A stretch of DNA of 64,000 bases, taken from assembly GCF_030160115.1 (NCBI RefSeq), contig NZ_BSNS01000015.1, positions 79,053 to 143,052 on the forward strand, in the 5' to 3' direction. The notes below the pieces were generated by a model that ran no database searches, had not been told where the DNA came from, and was given only the letters and a program-made list of their open reading frames with translations. Position 1 is the first letter of the stretch; each line of letters starts with the position of its first letter. This document shows positions 45,428 to 56,757 of the stretch, in pieces. The translations under genes and the position numbers were made by a program. The DNA comes from Devosia nitrariae. Its GTDB lineage: Bacteria > Pseudomonadota > Alphaproteobacteria > Rhizobiales > Devosiaceae.

Positions 45428-47020
45428 CTATTCAGCTGCCTGGGCGAGCCGCGGCCCTGCCGTGGCACTGGCGTGCGGACCGAACTTGCGGAAGTTCTGC
45501 TGGAAGAGCTCCGCCAGCCGCTCGGCCGCTTCGTCATAGGCGTCCTGGCTCTCCCAGGTGCGACGCGGATCGAGCAGGGTCGCATTGATGCCATCGACGG
45601 CCAGCGGCACGGCAAACCCAAAGCGTTCGTCCTGGCGTGTGGCGGCGCCGTCGAGCTCGCCGCTGAGCGCGGCTGAGAGCAGCCGCCGTGTCGAGGCGAT
45701 ATCGATGCGCTTGCCCACTCCGTATCCGCCGCCGGTCCAGCCGGTGTTGATCAGCCATGCCTGGGCGCCGCTCTCTTCGAGCCGCTGCGCCAGCATCTCG
45801 CCATAGACGCGCGGATGCAGCGGCATGAACGGCGCACCGAAGCAGGCCGAGAATGTCGCCTGCGGCTCGGTAACGCCCCGCTCGGTGCCGGCGACCTTTG
45901 CCGTATAGCCCGAGAGGAAATGATAGACTGCCTGCTCGGAACTCAGTCGCGCGATGGGCGGCAACACCCCGAAGGCATCGGCGGTCAGGAACACGACCGT
46001 TTTCGGGATGCCGCCGACACCGCCCTTTGCGACAGACGGCAGGACCCTCAACGGATAAGCGGCGCGGGTGTTCTCGGTCAGCGACACGTCGTTGAAATCG
46101 GGCGTCTTGCTCGCGGGATCGAGCACGACGTTCTCGAGCACCGTGCCGAAGCGCTTGGTCGCCGCATGGATTTCCGGCTCGGCCGTGGCGCTGAGGCGCA
46201 CGGTCTTGGCATAGCACCCGCCCTCGAGGTTGAAGACGCCGGTGCGGCTCCAGCCATGCTCGTCGTCGCCGATCAACGGCCGCGCCGGATCGTTGGAGAG
46301 CGTCGTCTTGCCGGTGCCAGAGAGCCCGAAGAAGAGCGCCGTGTCCCCCGCGGGGCCGACATTGGCCGAGCAGTGCATCGGCAGCACGTCATTGAGCGGC
46401 GCATGGAAATTAAACAGCGAGAACACCGATTTCTTGATCTCGCCCGCATAGAGCGTGCCGGCGATGACGACGACGTTGCCGCTCATGTCGAGCGCAATCA
46501 CCGTTTCCCCGCGGGTGCCGTGGCGAGCGGGGTTTGCCTTGAAGCCCGGTGCATGGATAACGGTGACTTCGCCAGCGTCCTGGCCGCGCGCCAGCTCATC
46601 GGGCCGGATCAGCAGGTTGCGGATGAAAAGCGCATGCCAGGCGCTCTCGGTGATCACCGTCACCGCATACTGGTTGTCGGGGTCCGCCCCCGCCAGGAGG
46701 TCCTGGCGGTAAAGCCGCCGTCCGGCCAGGGAATTGGCGGCATCCTCGACCAGCAGGTCGAACTGCGCCGGTTCGATTGCCGCGCAATTGTCCCACCAGA
46801 CGCGGGAGGCGGTGAGACCATCGCGCACGATGAACTTGTCCTTGGGCGAACGGCCGGTGAAGGCGCCGGTCGTAACGCTGAGTGCTCCATCGGCCGTCAG
46901 TTCGCCGGCGCCCGCGCGGATCGCCTCGGCAACCAGCACGGGTTCGCTGGCGTCACGACTGACGCTCGCCGCTTTGAGCTCCAGGCGCTGTCTCAGGCTG
47001 TCGTGGTCGAATGCACGCAT
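45428..47020 (-). CDS. pckA: Phosphoenolpyruvate carboxykinase (ATP)
   Basis: Converts oxaloacetate to PEP in gluconeogenesis. The 530-residue product has [31 protein letters not shown] (P-loop), LIGDDEHGW (metal-binding Asp) and [15 protein letters not shown]. It is divergent from chvI across 268 bp. In rhizobia pckA lies next to chvG/chvI and the incomplete PTS genes, and the same layout is seen here. Confidence 0.97.
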   Translation of the reverse strand: MRAFDHDSLRQRLELKAASVSRDASEPVLVAEAIRAGAGELTADGALSVTTGAFTGRSPKDKFIVRDGLTASRVWWDNCAAIEPAQFDLLVEDAANSLAGRRLYRQDLLAGADPDNQYAVTVITESAWHALFIRNLLIRPDELARGQDAGEVTVIHAPGFKANPARHGTRGETVIALDMSGNVVVIAGTLYAGEIKKSVFSLFNFHAPLNDVLPMHCSANVGPAGDTALFFGLSGTGKTTLSNDPARPLIGDDEHGWSRTGVFNLEGGCYAKTVRLSATAEPEIHAATKRFGTVLENVVLDPASKTPDFNDVSLTENTRAAYPLRVLPSVAKGGVGGIPKTVVFLTADAFGVLPPIARLSSEQAVYHFLSGYTAKVAGTERGVTEPQATFSACFGAPFMPLHPRVYGEMLAQRLEESGAQAWLINTGWTGGGYGVGKRIDIASTRRLLSAALSGELDGAATRQDERFGFAVPLAVDGINATLLDPRRTWESQDAYDEAAERLAELFQQNFRKFGPHASATAGPRLAQAAE

Positions 47021-47288
47021 CGTTTACTCCCGCTCCGGCGCCGCACCGCGCCTCGTTTCGCGGGGCAAGTTACCGTTCAGGCCAGCCGAGCAGCCATCCC
47101 GAAATCGGTCTTAAGACGGAAGTCGCATGAAGGTTGAACGCTTGGCCGAGACTGCGGCGTGGCAGCGCATGCACTTGGCCATGCCTTATTTAGCGCGTAT
47201 TTGTGACTTGGAAACGCGTTCCTGAAAGAATTCTGCCGTCCCAAGTCGGCGGATCTGCAGCGTTCAACGACAAGAAAGGCTGGAATTG

Positions 47289-48005
47289 ATGCCAAAGATC
47301 GCGCTGGTGGACGACGACCGCAATATCCTGACCTCGGTGTCCCTGACGCTCGAGGCCGAAGGCTATCAAGTGGCCACTTATACCGATGGCGCATCCGGAC
47401 TCGAGGGGCTGACCAACGACAAGCCCGACCTTGCCATTCTCGATATCAAGATGCCCCGCATGGACGGCATGGAGCTTCTGCGGCGCTTGCGGCAGAAGTC
47501 CGACGTGCCGGTGATCTTCCTCACCTCCAAGGACGAGGAGATCGACGAGCTGTTCGGCCTGAAGATGGGTGCCGACGACTTCATCACCAAGCCGTTCTCC
47601 CAGCGCCTGCTGGTCGAGCGGGTCAAGGCGATCCTGCGCCGCTCGGCCCCGCGCGATCCGTCCTCGACGACCGGCACGGGTCCCGATTCGCCCCCGGGCA
47701 AGGCGCTCATCGAGCGCGGCGCCCTGGTCATGGACGAAGAGCGCCACACCTGCACCTGGAAGGGGCAGCGCGTGACACTGACCGTCACCGAATTCCTCAT
47801 CCTCCAGGCTCTCGCCCTGCGGCCCGGGGTGGTCAAATCGCGCAACGCGCTCATGGACGCCGCCTATGACGACCAGGTCTATGTCGATGACCGCACCATC
47901 GACAGCCACATCAAGCGGTTGCGCAAGAAGTTCAAAGCCGTGGACGACGATTTCGAGATGATCGAGACGCTCTACGGGGTTGGCTACCGCTTCAAGGAGC
48001 AGTAA
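47289..48005 (+). CDS. chvI: Response regulator ChvI (OmpR family)
   Basis: A 238-residue regulator. The receiver domain has VDDDRN, phospho-Asp in [11 protein letters not shown] and Lys in FITKPFS. The winged-helix output domain has [20 protein letters not shown] and [17 protein letters not shown]. ChvI and ChvG respond to acid and envelope stress in rhizobia and are needed for host interaction. The start is ATG 47289, with a TTG one codon before it. The kinase gene follows 9 bp later. Confidence 0.95.
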   Translation: MPKIALVDDDRNILTSVSLTLEAEGYQVATYTDGASGLEGLTNDKPDLAILDIKMPRMDGMELLRRLRQKSDVPVIFLTSKDEEIDELFGLKMGADDFITKPFSQRLLVERVKAILRRSAPRDPSSTTGTGPDSPPGKALIERGALVMDEERHTCTWKGQRVTLTVTEFLILQALALRPGVVKSRNALMDAAYDDQVYVDDRTIDSHIKRLRKKFKAVDDDFEMIETLYGVGYRFKEQ

Positions 48006-48014
48006 GACACGCAA

Positions 48015-49838
48015 GTGGCCATTCTCGAGGCAGAGACGAAACCGGCTCCGCCCCCCGCCGCGCCGGCGGACGAGACCGACCGGCCCGAGCAAACGGCTCC
48101 AAGTGCCGAGGGGGAAACGCGCGAGCGCGTGGGCATCCTGCGCCGTCTGGTGACGCCGCTCTACCGGTTCGGCGGCGCGATCACGCGCTTTCTCGATTTC
48201 ACCATCTTTTCGAGCCTGACGCGCCGGATCATCGTTCTCAACCTCGCCGGCCTGACGGTGCTCGTCGTCGGCATCCTCTATCTCAACCAGTGGCGGGCCG
48301 GTCTCATCGACGCGCGCGTGCAGTCGTTGCGCGTCCAGGGCGAGATCATCGCCGCGGCCATCGCCGCCTCGGCCACCGTCGACAGCGACGTCATCTCCAT
48401 CAATCCCGATCGCCTGCTCGAGCTGCAGAGCGGCAACAGCTTCTCACCGCTCTCCTACTTCGACCCCAGCCTCGAATTCCCCATCAACCCCGAGCGGGTC
48501 GCGCCGCTGATGCGCAACCTCATCACCCCGACCCGCACGCGCGCCCGCATCTACGACCAGGGCGGTCTCCTGATCCTCGACAGCGACAACATCTATGCGC
48601 GTGGAGATGTCCTGCGCCAGATCACGCCGCCGGCCGAAGACAACGGCTTCCTTCTCTTTGAGTGGTGGAACGCGCTGCTCTCCTGGATGCCGGGCGACAA
48701 TTTCCCGCTCTACCAGGAATATGGCGCCGACGAGGGGCGGCGCTATCCCGAGGTCAGTTCGGCGCTCTCGGGCGCCCCGGCCGATTTTGTGCGTGTCGAT
48801 TCCCAGGGTCAGCTCGTCGTCTCGGTGGCTGTGCCCATCCAGCGCCTGAGGGCGATCGTGGGCGTCCTGCTGCTCTCTACCGCACCCGGCGAGATCGACG
48901 CGGTGGTCGATCAGGAGCGCTGGAGCATCCTGCGGATCGCCCTGATTGCGACGGTCGTGCAGATCGGGCTCTCCCTGCTTCTGGCCGGCACCATTGCCGG
49001 GCCCGTGCGGCGCCTGTCCGAGGCGGCCGAGCGGGTGCAGACCGCTGGCAACGCCCGTGCCGAAATCCCCGACATGACCGAGCGGCCCGACGAGATCGGC
49101 CATCTCTCGGGCGCGCTGCGTTCGATGACCGACGGGCTCTATAACCGCATCGAGGCCATCGAGCGCTTTGCCGCCGACGTTGCCCACGAACTCAAGAACC
49201 CGCTGACCTCGCTGCGCTCGGCGGTTGAGACCCTGCCGCGCGCGCGGCGCGATGAGGACCGCGACCGGCTGAACGCCATCATCCAGCACGACGTGCGGCG
49301 CCTCGACCGGCTGATCTCCGATATCTCCAACGCCAGCCGGCTCGATGCCGAACTCGCCCGCGAGAGCTCGGAGCGCGTCGACGTCGAAAAGCTGGCCGAG
49401 GCTATGGTCGCCATTCAGAAGGATCTTGCCGCCGGACGCTCGGTCGACGTCGTGATGGACAAGCGCCACGGCCGCGCCCCCGCCGTCGTCAACGGCCACG
49501 ACAGCCGCCTCGCTCAGGTCTTCGCCAATCTCATCGACAATGCCGTCTCCTTCTCGCCGCCCGACGGAACCGTGCGGGTGACGGTCACCACTGACACCGA
49601 GACGGTCACCATCTCCGTCGCCGACCAAGGGCCGGGCATCAAGGGCGACGTCGGCCGCATCTTCCAGCGCTTCTATACCGACCGGCCGGACGGTGAGACG
49701 TTCGGCGATCATTCGGGTCTCGGTCTTTCGATCTCCAGGCAGATCGTCGAGGCACATAAGGGCACCATCCGTGCGCAGAACCGCAAGGATCGCTCGGGAG
49801 CCGTCTTTACCGTCACCTTGCCGCGCGCCCGCAAATGA
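48015..49838 (+). CDS. chvG: Sensor histidine kinase ChvG
   Basis: A 607-residue kinase. It has a Pro/Glu-rich cytoplasmic N-terminus, a membrane segment (IIVLNLAGLTVLVVGILYLN), a periplasmic sensor of about 210 residues, a second membrane segment (IALIATVVQIGLSLLLAGTI) and HAMP. The H-box is FAADVAHELKNPLTSLRSAV, followed by N-box NLIDNAVSFSPP, G1 VADQGPGI and G2 HSGLGLSISRQI. The start is GTG. Partner of ChvI; the following hprK-PTS genes are conserved neighbours. Confidence 0.95.
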   Translation: MAILEAETKPAPPPAAPADETDRPEQTAPSAEGETRERVGILRRLVTPLYRFGGAITRFLDFTIFSSLTRRIIVLNLAGLTVLVVGILYLNQWRAGLIDARVQSLRVQGEIIAAAIAASATVDSDVISINPDRLLELQSGNSFSPLSYFDPSLEFPINPERVAPLMRNLITPTRTRARIYDQGGLLILDSDNIYARGDVLRQITPPAEDNGFLLFEWWNALLSWMPGDNFPLYQEYGADEGRRYPEVSSALSGAPADFVRVDSQGQLVVSVAVPIQRLRAIVGVLLLSTAPGEIDAVVDQERWSILRIALIATVVQIGLSLLLAGTIAGPVRRLSEAAERVQTAGNARAEIPDMTERPDEIGHLSGALRSMTDGLYNRIEAIERFAADVAHELKNPLTSLRSAVETLPRARRDEDRDRLNAIIQHDVRRLDRLISDISNASRLDAELARESSERVDVEKLAEAMVAIQKDLAAGRSVDVVMDKRHGRAPAVVNGHDSRLAQVFANLIDNAVSFSPPDGTVRVTVTTDTETVTISVADQGPGIKGDVGRIFQRFYTDRPDGETFGDHSGLGLSISRQIVEAHKGTIRAQNRKDRSGAVFTVTLPRARK

Positions 49839-49908
49839 TCGTTAAGACCTGTGGCCGACACTCGCGCGGGCACAGCGGGACGAACCCGCGCACGCTTTGG
49901 GGGCGATT

Positions 49909-50367
49909 ATGACGATGACCGAAAACGTTCACGGCACCGGCCTGGTTCTTGGAAAGACCGGCGTCCTTTTGCGCGGGCCCTCGGGCGCCGGCAAATCGAT
50001 TCTGGCTCTGGCCTTGATCGATCGCTGGCAGGGCCGGGGGGAGCCCGCTTTCCTCGTCTCGGACGACAGGGTCGACCTCGCCCGTGAAAGTGGGGGGCTG
50101 GTCATGAGCGCGCCGGCCGCCATCGCCGGGCTGATCGAGATGCGTGGGCGCGGCATCGTCAGGCGGCCCTACGCCGATGGAGCGCCGCTGCATCTGGTCG
50201 TCGACCTCGTTCCGCAGTTCGATCGCATGCCCGAAGAGGATACGCTGGTGACGCGTGTTGCCGGCGTCGATCTTGCCCGTGCGCCCGTCCCGCAGGCCGG
50301 CGTTATCGGGCTCGGCCATCAGGTCTTGCTGGTCGTCGAGGCGGTCGCGGATCTCTCCATCGCGTGA
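49909..50367 (+). CDS. hprK: Truncated-type HPr kinase/phosphorylase
   Basis: A 152-residue catalytic domain only, with P-loop LLRGPSGAGKSILALAL and LVSDDRVDL. It lacks the N-terminal half found in Firmicutes, which is normal for alphaproteobacterial HprK. It phosphorylates HPr on Ser. ATG 49909 follows a GGGGG tract and reads MTMTENVHGTGLVL. The downstream PTS genes are separated from it by a palindromic repeat. Confidence 0.9.
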   Translation: MTMTENVHGTGLVLGKTGVLLRGPSGAGKSILALALIDRWQGRGEPAFLVSDDRVDLARESGGLVMSAPAAIAGLIEMRGRGIVRRPYADGAPLHLVVDLVPQFDRMPEEDTLVTRVAGVDLARAPVPQAGVIGLGHQVLLVVEAVADLSIA

Positions 50368-50445
50368 ACCGGAGCTTTCCACAGGCTGGCGTGGTGCGGC
50401 CCGCGCGACCGCATTTTCTGGACTGGACCGGGGGGCGGAGTATAT

Positions 50446-50546
50446 TAGAGCGGGATACGAGAAAGTGGGAATCGGTTTTTTACGAAAAATCCTGCGACAA
50501 CAAAAAGCTAGAGCGCGCGATTCAAACAAATCGCATCTCGCTCTAG
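50446..50546. repeat. Bipartite palindromic repeat, type 2
   Basis: TAGAGCGGGATACGAGAAAG with AAAAATCCTGC forms module 1. Module 2 is GCGCGATTCAAACAAATCGC, with the loop side changed, ending TCGCTCTAG. It lies inside the hprK-PTS IIA operon. Confidence 0.82.
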
Positions 50547-50595
50547 GCCGCGTTTGCTACCGCGGGCGGACACGGACCCACCTTGGGGAATTTGC

Positions 50596-50997
50596 ATGAT
50601 TGGTATGGTGCTGGTGACGCACGGTGCGCTCGCCATTGAATTCAAGGCAGCGCTCGAGCATGTGGTTGGTCCGCAAGAGCACGTCGAAACCATAGCCATC
50701 GGTCCCGATGACAACATGGAAAACCGGCGCGACGATATCCTCAAGGCTGTCGACGAGGCCGACGACGGGACCGGCGTCATCATTCTCACCGACATGTTCG
50801 GGGGCACGCCCTCGAACCTGGCTATTTCGGTCATGCAGAACCGTGCAGTCGAGGTGATCGCGGGCGTGAACCTGCCCATGCTGGTCAAGCTCGCGCGCGT
50901 CAGAGCCGAAATGCCGATCAAGGAGGCGGTCAATCTGGCGCAGGAGGCTGGGCGTAAATATATCAATGTCGCCAACTCCATTCTCGGAGCCACCTGA
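50596..50997 (+). CDS. PTS system IIA component (mannose/EIIA-Man type)
   Basis: A 133-residue phosphocarrier. The His in MVLVTHGALAIEF is the phosphorylation site, and ILTDMFGGTPSNLAIS is the family motif. Alphaproteobacteria keep this IIA with HPr and HprK as a regulatory, incomplete PTS with no sugar permease. TTGGGGAA precedes the ATG. Confidence 0.93.
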   Translation: MIGMVLVTHGALAIEFKAALEHVVGPQEHVETIAIGPDDNMENRRDDILKAVDEADDGTGVIILTDMFGGTPSNLAISVMQNRAVEVIAGVNLPMLVKLARVRAEMPIKEAVNLAQEAGRKYINVANSILGAT

Positions 50998-51004
50998 GAC
51001 CTTG

Positions 51005-51316
51005 ATGGATCCCGCCGCCAACGTCGGACGCGCCCTTGCCCAGCAGTTGACCATCGTCAACCGCAAGGGCCTGCACGCGCGTGCTTCCGCCCGGTTCGTC
51101 AGAACCGCCGAATGCTTCGATGCCACCATCCAGGTGATCAAGGACGGCCAGGCCGTTGCCGGCAATTCCATCATGGGCCTGATGATGCTCGGTGCCGGGC
51201 CGGGCTCGACCATCCTCGTTCAATCGAGCGGCAAGCAGGCGCGCGAAGCGCTCGAGGCCCTTGTGGAGCTGGTCAACAACGGGTTCGACGAGGACAGCGA
51301 AGGCGCGCTGGACTAG
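51005..51316 (+). CDS. HPr phosphocarrier protein
   Basis: A 103-residue HPr with an N-terminal extension of about 12 residues. GLHARASARFV holds the His phosphorylated by enzyme I, and AGNSIMGLMML holds the Ser phosphorylated by HprK. Seven bp follow the IIA stop. The TAG stop is part of the CTAGAGC end of a type 3 repeat. Confidence 0.94.
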   Translation: MDPAANVGRALAQQLTIVNRKGLHARASARFVRTAECFDATIQVIKDGQAVAGNSIMGLMMLGAGPGSTILVQSSGKQAREALEALVELVNNGFDEDSEGALD

Positions 51317-51416
51317 AGCAACGTGCGAAAAGGTGGATACCGGCTTTTCGCAAGAAACGTTGCGACCACAAACAACTAGAGCCGGCGCTCTGATCCCATC
51401 AGAGCGCCGGCTCTAG
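51313..51416. repeat. Bipartite palindromic repeat, type 3
   Basis: Clean example bounded by CTAGAGC and GCTCTAG. Module 1 pairs GCAACGT with ACGTTGC around AAAAGGTGGATACCGGCTTTT. Module 2 pairs GCCGGCGCTCTGAT with ATCAGAGCGCCGGC around CCC. Supplies the HPr stop codon. Confidence 0.9.
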
Positions 51417-51508
51417 CGGCCTCCCGCACTGGACGAGAGTTCCAGGGAACGACAAGGGCGCCGGCAGGGTTGAATGGGCGCTGGACCGAAACGAGACCGG
51501 GAGCGGAC

Positions 51509-52018
51509 ATGCGGCGTGCCGTATCGATTGCAGGTGGGCTCGCGCTTGCGACGGCGCTCAGCCAGTTCCCCGAATACGCCCAACAATATACCCAGCGCCT
51601 CGGCGGCGCGGTCGACGAGTTGCGGGTGATCGTCGAGGATTTCGACCGTGCCGCCACCGAAGGGGGCTTCGACCGCAATGAGGCGCTGGCCCGCTACGGC
51701 GCTTCGACCGATACGTTCCTCGCCGGACGCGGCGAGAGTATGGGCCGGACGTTCGTGCGCTATGAACGGCTGAGCGCTGCCCTCGATGAGATCGATAACG
51801 CGGACGCGCTCGAGCGCCTGCGCAACCTGCCGCTTTATCTCGATACCGACATCGGAGCGCGCACGCTCGAGGCCTATAAGCCTGCCGTTCCCGTAACCCC
51901 GGAAGGATTTCTCTATGCCTTTTCCGGTCTCGTCCTCGGTTATCTCGTCACCTCCGGTCTCTTCCGGCTGGTGACCCTTCCCTTCTCTCGCCGCCGCGGA
52001 CGAGCCGTCCATCGCTGA
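51509..52018 (+). CDS. DUF2937-family membrane protein
   Basis: A 169-residue protein with an N-terminal hydrophobic stretch ([20 protein letters not shown]) and a C-terminal membrane helix ([20 protein letters not shown]). The central helical region holds [19 protein letters not shown], the family mark. Function unknown. GGGAG lies before the ATG. It stands between the HPr gene and ahcY. Confidence 0.75.
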   Translation: MRRAVSIAGGLALATALSQFPEYAQQYTQRLGGAVDELRVIVEDFDRAATEGGFDRNEALARYGASTDTFLAGRGESMGRTFVRYERLSAALDEIDNADALERLRNLPLYLDTDIGARTLEAYKPAVPVTPEGFLYAFSGLVLGYLVTSGLFRLVTLPFSRRRGRAVHR

Positions 52019-52026
52019 ACCAGCGA

Positions 52027-52081
52027 GATATAAAGTTATCTTTATATCCCTGTTGATCCGATGTTCTCCCCCGCGTATAAC
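52027..52081 (+). promoter_or_regulatory. ahcY promoter with upstream palindromic operator
   Basis: The perfect inverted repeat GATATAAAG-TTAT-CTTTATATC spans 52027-52048. It sits just upstream of TTGATC (52053-52058), 17 bp and TATAAC (52076-52081), a good sigma-70 promoter. The sequence resembles operators I recall for ArsR-family regulators of methionine/S-adenosylhomocysteine genes (SahR type). The predicted leader is only about 30 nt, too short for an SAH riboswitch. Confidence 0.65.
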
Positions 52082-52118
52082 CGGGCACAAGACAACTCTC
52101 ACATTCCGGAGCCTCCCC

Positions 52119-53522
<1,404 letters not shown>

Positions 53523-53548
53523 TCGATCGTATCCAACCGCAATCGAGG

Positions 53549-53584
53549 AGAGCCCGTCCGAACCGGACGGGCTCTTTTATTTTG
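53549..53584 (+). terminator. ahcY intrinsic terminator
   Basis: AGAGCCCGTCC pairs with GGACGGGCTCT around GAACC and is followed by TTTTATTTT. It lies about 26 bp past the ahcY stop. Confidence 0.93.
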
Positions 53585-53833
53585 CTTGGATGTTTCTGCT
53601 TCGTTCCCGGGTCAAGAGCATTAATCGTTTTTTTACCCACAACGCACACACAACTAGACTCTTCTGCGCGATTCCGCGTCCCGGTATGTTGAGGTGATTC
53701 GGCAGCAAGGGTACGCGCTGCCAGGCAGCGGCGAGCCGGCGGACCGGCCGGGGTTCCTGCCGATTTTTCAAGTGCGCGTATCGACCGCGTCCGCGGTCGG
53801 GTTGGCGACATCACGAGTGCAAGAGGGCAGGGC

Positions 53834-56305
53834 ATGGGGCCGGAGACCATCCGGAGACGTTGGAGATTCGTGGGGCTTTGCGCAGCGCCCTCGGCTCTCG
53901 TGTCCGCCTCGCCCGCCTTTGCACAAGGGATCAATTCCGGGATCAATGCCGGCGCCATCGCCGGCGCCGCGCCGCTCGCCATTGCGCTCGGCGCTGGTGG
54001 GTTTGCGGTCCTCGCCGTTGCCATGGTGCGCACCCTCATTGCCGACGCCAATGCGCGCCAGCGCCGTGCCGCCGAGCAGATCGCGGGTCTGCGGGCATTC
54101 GTTGACGAATACGAAGCGCTGCTTGCCGGCACACGCGAAGTGACGGTGCTGTGGCCCGGCAACGGACCCGAGCCGAGGCTCCTCGGCCAGGTATCGGCCG
54201 TCCTGCCGGCCGGACGCCGGCCCGATGCGGTGATGAAATTCTCGACCTGGCTCGTGCCCGAAGATGCCGAGCGCCTCGCCCGGCTGGTCGAAGCCCTGCG
54301 CGTCGACGGACGCGCCTTCGAGACAAGCCTGGCGACGACCGACGGCCGCTCGGTGCGCGCCGCCGGCTGGGTGCTGGGGAACGGCACGGCGCTGCGCCTG
54401 CGCCCGGCCTATCTCCAGCCGCTTGCCGGTGCCGAAACCCCGGCGCAACCCGACCATTCGGCCCTGCGCAAGGCGCTGGCGCTTGCCGGCGATCCCGCAT
54501 ATTTGCGCGATGCGTCCGGGCAGCTGATCTTTGCCAATCCCGCCTACGAAACGCTGGCCAGGTCGCTCGGCAAGACGTCGCTCGGCAAGAACGGCGGCGC
54601 TGCCGCGCCAGCCGAACTTCTCGATCCCGCAGCGCTCGACCGGCACCTCAAGGCGCTCGCGAGCGCTGCCGGTTCGGCAAGCCTCGAGCTCTCTTGGCCC
54701 GGGCATGGAGAGTTCAGGCTCGTCGAATGCGCGATGCCGGGAGGCGATACTGTCGGGTTCCTGCATCCGGTGGAGCGTGAGGCGGGCGACATCGGCCTTG
54801 CCCACATCGGCGGCATCATCGAAACCCTCGCCACCCCCATCGCCATTTTCAATGCCGACAAGGAGCTCGTGCACTTCAACCAGGCTTATGCCGAGCTCTG
54901 GGGGCTCGACGAGCACTTCCTCGTCGAGGGGCTCGACGAGCGCGCCATTCTCGACAAGCTGCGCACCGAAGGCCTGCTGCCCGCGCAACGTGACTATCAC
55001 GAATGGCGCAATCAGCACCTTGCTGCCTATGATCTCACCAGGCCGCGCAAGGACGAGATCTGGCACCTGCCGGACGGCCGCTCGATTAAGGTGATCGCCG
55101 CTCCCGCCAGCCCCAAGGGCGGAGTGGTCTATGTCTTCGAGGACATCACCGAGCGCCTGGCACTGGAATCGACCAACAAATCCTTCTCCAGTGTGCAGCG
55201 CGAATCCCTCAACGCGCTCTCGGAGGCTGTCGCGGTCTTCGGTACCAACGGGCGCCTGACACTCAACAACCCGCGCTTTGCCGCGCTCTGGAAGCTGCCG
55301 GCCTCTGCCGTCGCCGACCATCCCCATATCGACCAGATCGCCGAAGCCTGCGGTCGGGCACTGCCCGAGGATGGTCCGACCATCTGGAGGGACTTGAAGC
55401 GCGGCATCATCGACCTCAACCCCACCCGCACCGATACCACCGGGCGCCTCGCCCGTGCCGACGGTCGCCTGCTCGATTATGCCATCACACGCCTGCCGGA
55501 TGGGCAGACGATGATGACCTTCCTCGACGTCACCGAAAGCGCCAACTACTCGCGCGTCCTCAAGGAGCGCAATGAGGCGCTGATCGCCGCCGACAGGCTG
55601 AAGGACGCCTTCGTCAAGAACGTCTCCTATGAGCTGCGCTCGCCCCTCACCAACATCATCGGCTTCGCCGATCTGCTTGCCCAGGAAGGGGATACGCTGA
55701 CCGAGCGGCAGAAGGCCTACACCGACTATATCCGCGCCTCCTCGACGACCCTTGGCGTCCTCATCGACAACATCCTCGATCTTGCAACGGTCGACGCCGG
55801 CGCCGCCGAACTCAAGCCCGAGCTCCTCGACGTGCCGACCCTCGTCGAGAAGGCCCGGGCGGGGCTGTCGGCGACCTTCATCGAGATCGGCGGCGAAAAG
55901 CCGATCAACCTCGTCGTCGACATCGAGGACAACCTGCCCCCCTTCGTTGCCGACGGCACGCGCATGGTGCAGATACTCTATAACCTCCTCTCCAACGCCG
56001 CCCGCTTCTCTCCGCCCGGGGGGCAGGTGAAACTTTCGGTCTCGGCCCGGGCCGACCGGTTGCTCTTCGTGGTTGAGGACGAGGGCCCGGGTTTGACCGA
56101 CGAGATGAAGGAGGTGATCCTGGCGCGGATCGACGCCTCGACCACCGACGGGCGCCAGCGCGGCGCCGGCCTCGGCCTTGCCATCGTCAGGACGTTCGTC
56201 AACCTCCATGGCGGCACCATCACCGCCGAACCGCGCCAGCCGCGCGGCAGCCGCATCACCGTGAACCTGCCGAGAGATTCCGCACTTGCCGGGGTTGCCG
56301 AATAG
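53834..56305 (+). CDS. divL: DivL-type kinase-like protein with Tyr in the H-box
   Basis: An 823-residue membrane-anchored protein. An Ala-rich N-terminal helix (APLAIALGAGGFAVLAVAMV) is followed by three or four PAS-like regions, including ETLATPIAIFNADKELVHFN and ALSEAVAVFGTNGRLTLNN, and a histidine-kinase-like core. The dimerisation box reads FVKNVSYELRSPLTNIIGF, with Tyr599 where His is expected. The ATPase motifs are intact (NLLSNAARFSPP, VEDEGPGL, GAGLGLAIVRTF). This is the layout of DivL, which controls the CckA-CtrA cell-cycle relay. Placement before tsaE is conserved. ATG 53834. Confidence 0.85.
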   Translation: MGPETIRRRWRFVGLCAAPSALVSASPAFAQGINSGINAGAIAGAAPLAIALGAGGFAVLAVAMVRTLIADANARQRRAAEQIAGLRAFVDEYEALLAGTREVTVLWPGNGPEPRLLGQVSAVLPAGRRPDAVMKFSTWLVPEDAERLARLVEALRVDGRAFETSLATTDGRSVRAAGWVLGNGTALRLRPAYLQPLAGAETPAQPDHSALRKALALAGDPAYLRDASGQLIFANPAYETLARSLGKTSLGKNGGAAAPAELLDPAALDRHLKALASAAGSASLELSWPGHGEFRLVECAMPGGDTVGFLHPVEREAGDIGLAHIGGIIETLATPIAIFNADKELVHFNQAYAELWGLDEHFLVEGLDERAILDKLRTEGLLPAQRDYHEWRNQHLAAYDLTRPRKDEIWHLPDGRSIKVIAAPASPKGGVVYVFEDITERLALESTNKSFSSVQRESLNALSEAVAVFGTNGRLTLNNPRFAALWKLPASAVADHPHIDQIAEACGRALPEDGPTIWRDLKRGIIDLNPTRTDTTGRLARADGRLLDYAITRLPDGQTMMTFLDVTESANYSRVLKERNEALIAADRLKDAFVKNVSYELRSPLTNIIGFADLLAQEGDTLTERQKAYTDYIRASSTTLGVLIDNILDLATVDAGAAELKPELLDVPTLVEKARAGLSATFIEIGGEKPINLVVDIEDNLPPFVADGTRMVQILYNLLSNAARFSPPGGQVKLSVSARADRLLFVVEDEGPGLTDEMKEVILARIDASTTDGRQRGAGLGLAIVRTFVNLHGGTITAEPRQPRGSRITVNLPRDSALAGVAE

Positions 56306-56731
56306 ATGGATGGATCCCGCTTCCTGCCCGACGAAGCGGCGACCGCCGCCTTCGGGGCGGAGCTGGCCGCAAGCCTTCAACCCGGCAACCTGATCCTGCT
56401 CGAAGGCGACCTTGGCGCCGGCAAGACCGCACTCGCCCGCGCCGTCATCCGCGCGCTCGCGCGCGATCCGGACCTCGAAGTGCCGTCCCCGACCTTCGCC
56501 CTCGTCCAGCCCTATCGCGCCGGCGGCCAGGCAATCCTCCACGCCGACCTCTACCGCCTCGCTGACCCCCGCGAGGTCGATGAGCTCGGCCTCTTCGAGG
56601 ACCCAGAGGCGATCGTCCTCGTCGAATGGGCCGAACGTGCGCCTGAGCTTGCCGGCCGCGCCGATCTCGTTGTTGCCCTCTCTATTCCCTCGGGTGGCGC
56701 GGGCCGAAACGTAACGGTGATGCGGCGGTAG
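56306..56731 (+). CDS. tsaE: tRNA threonylcarbamoyladenosine ATPase TsaE
   Basis: A 141-residue ATPase of the t6A37 tRNA modification complex. It has LLEGDLGAGKTALARAVIRA (P-loop), VPSPTFALVQPY and HADLYRLADPREVDELGLFE. The ATG directly follows the divL stop codon. Relatives have amgK and murU next on the same strand, but here a convergent DUF1810 gene follows. Confidence 0.94.
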   Translation: MDGSRFLPDEAATAAFGAELAASLQPGNLILLEGDLGAGKTALARAVIRALARDPDLEVPSPTFALVQPYRAGGQAILHADLYRLADPREVDELGLFEDPEAIVLVEWAERAPELAGRADLVVALSIPSGGAGRNVTVMRR

Positions 56732-56757
56732 TACGACCGAACCGCTGCCGGCCGGCG

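Noticed and set aside
52019..52118. SAH riboswitch before ahcY
   Set aside because: The predicted transcription start leaves only about 30 nt of leader. The palindrome is upstream of the promoter and is better read as a protein operator.
53768..56542. 924-codon open frame on the minus strand
   Set aside because: Antisense to divL and tsaE, both of which have recognisable motifs. The composition (Gly/Val/Asp-rich) is that of a shadow frame.
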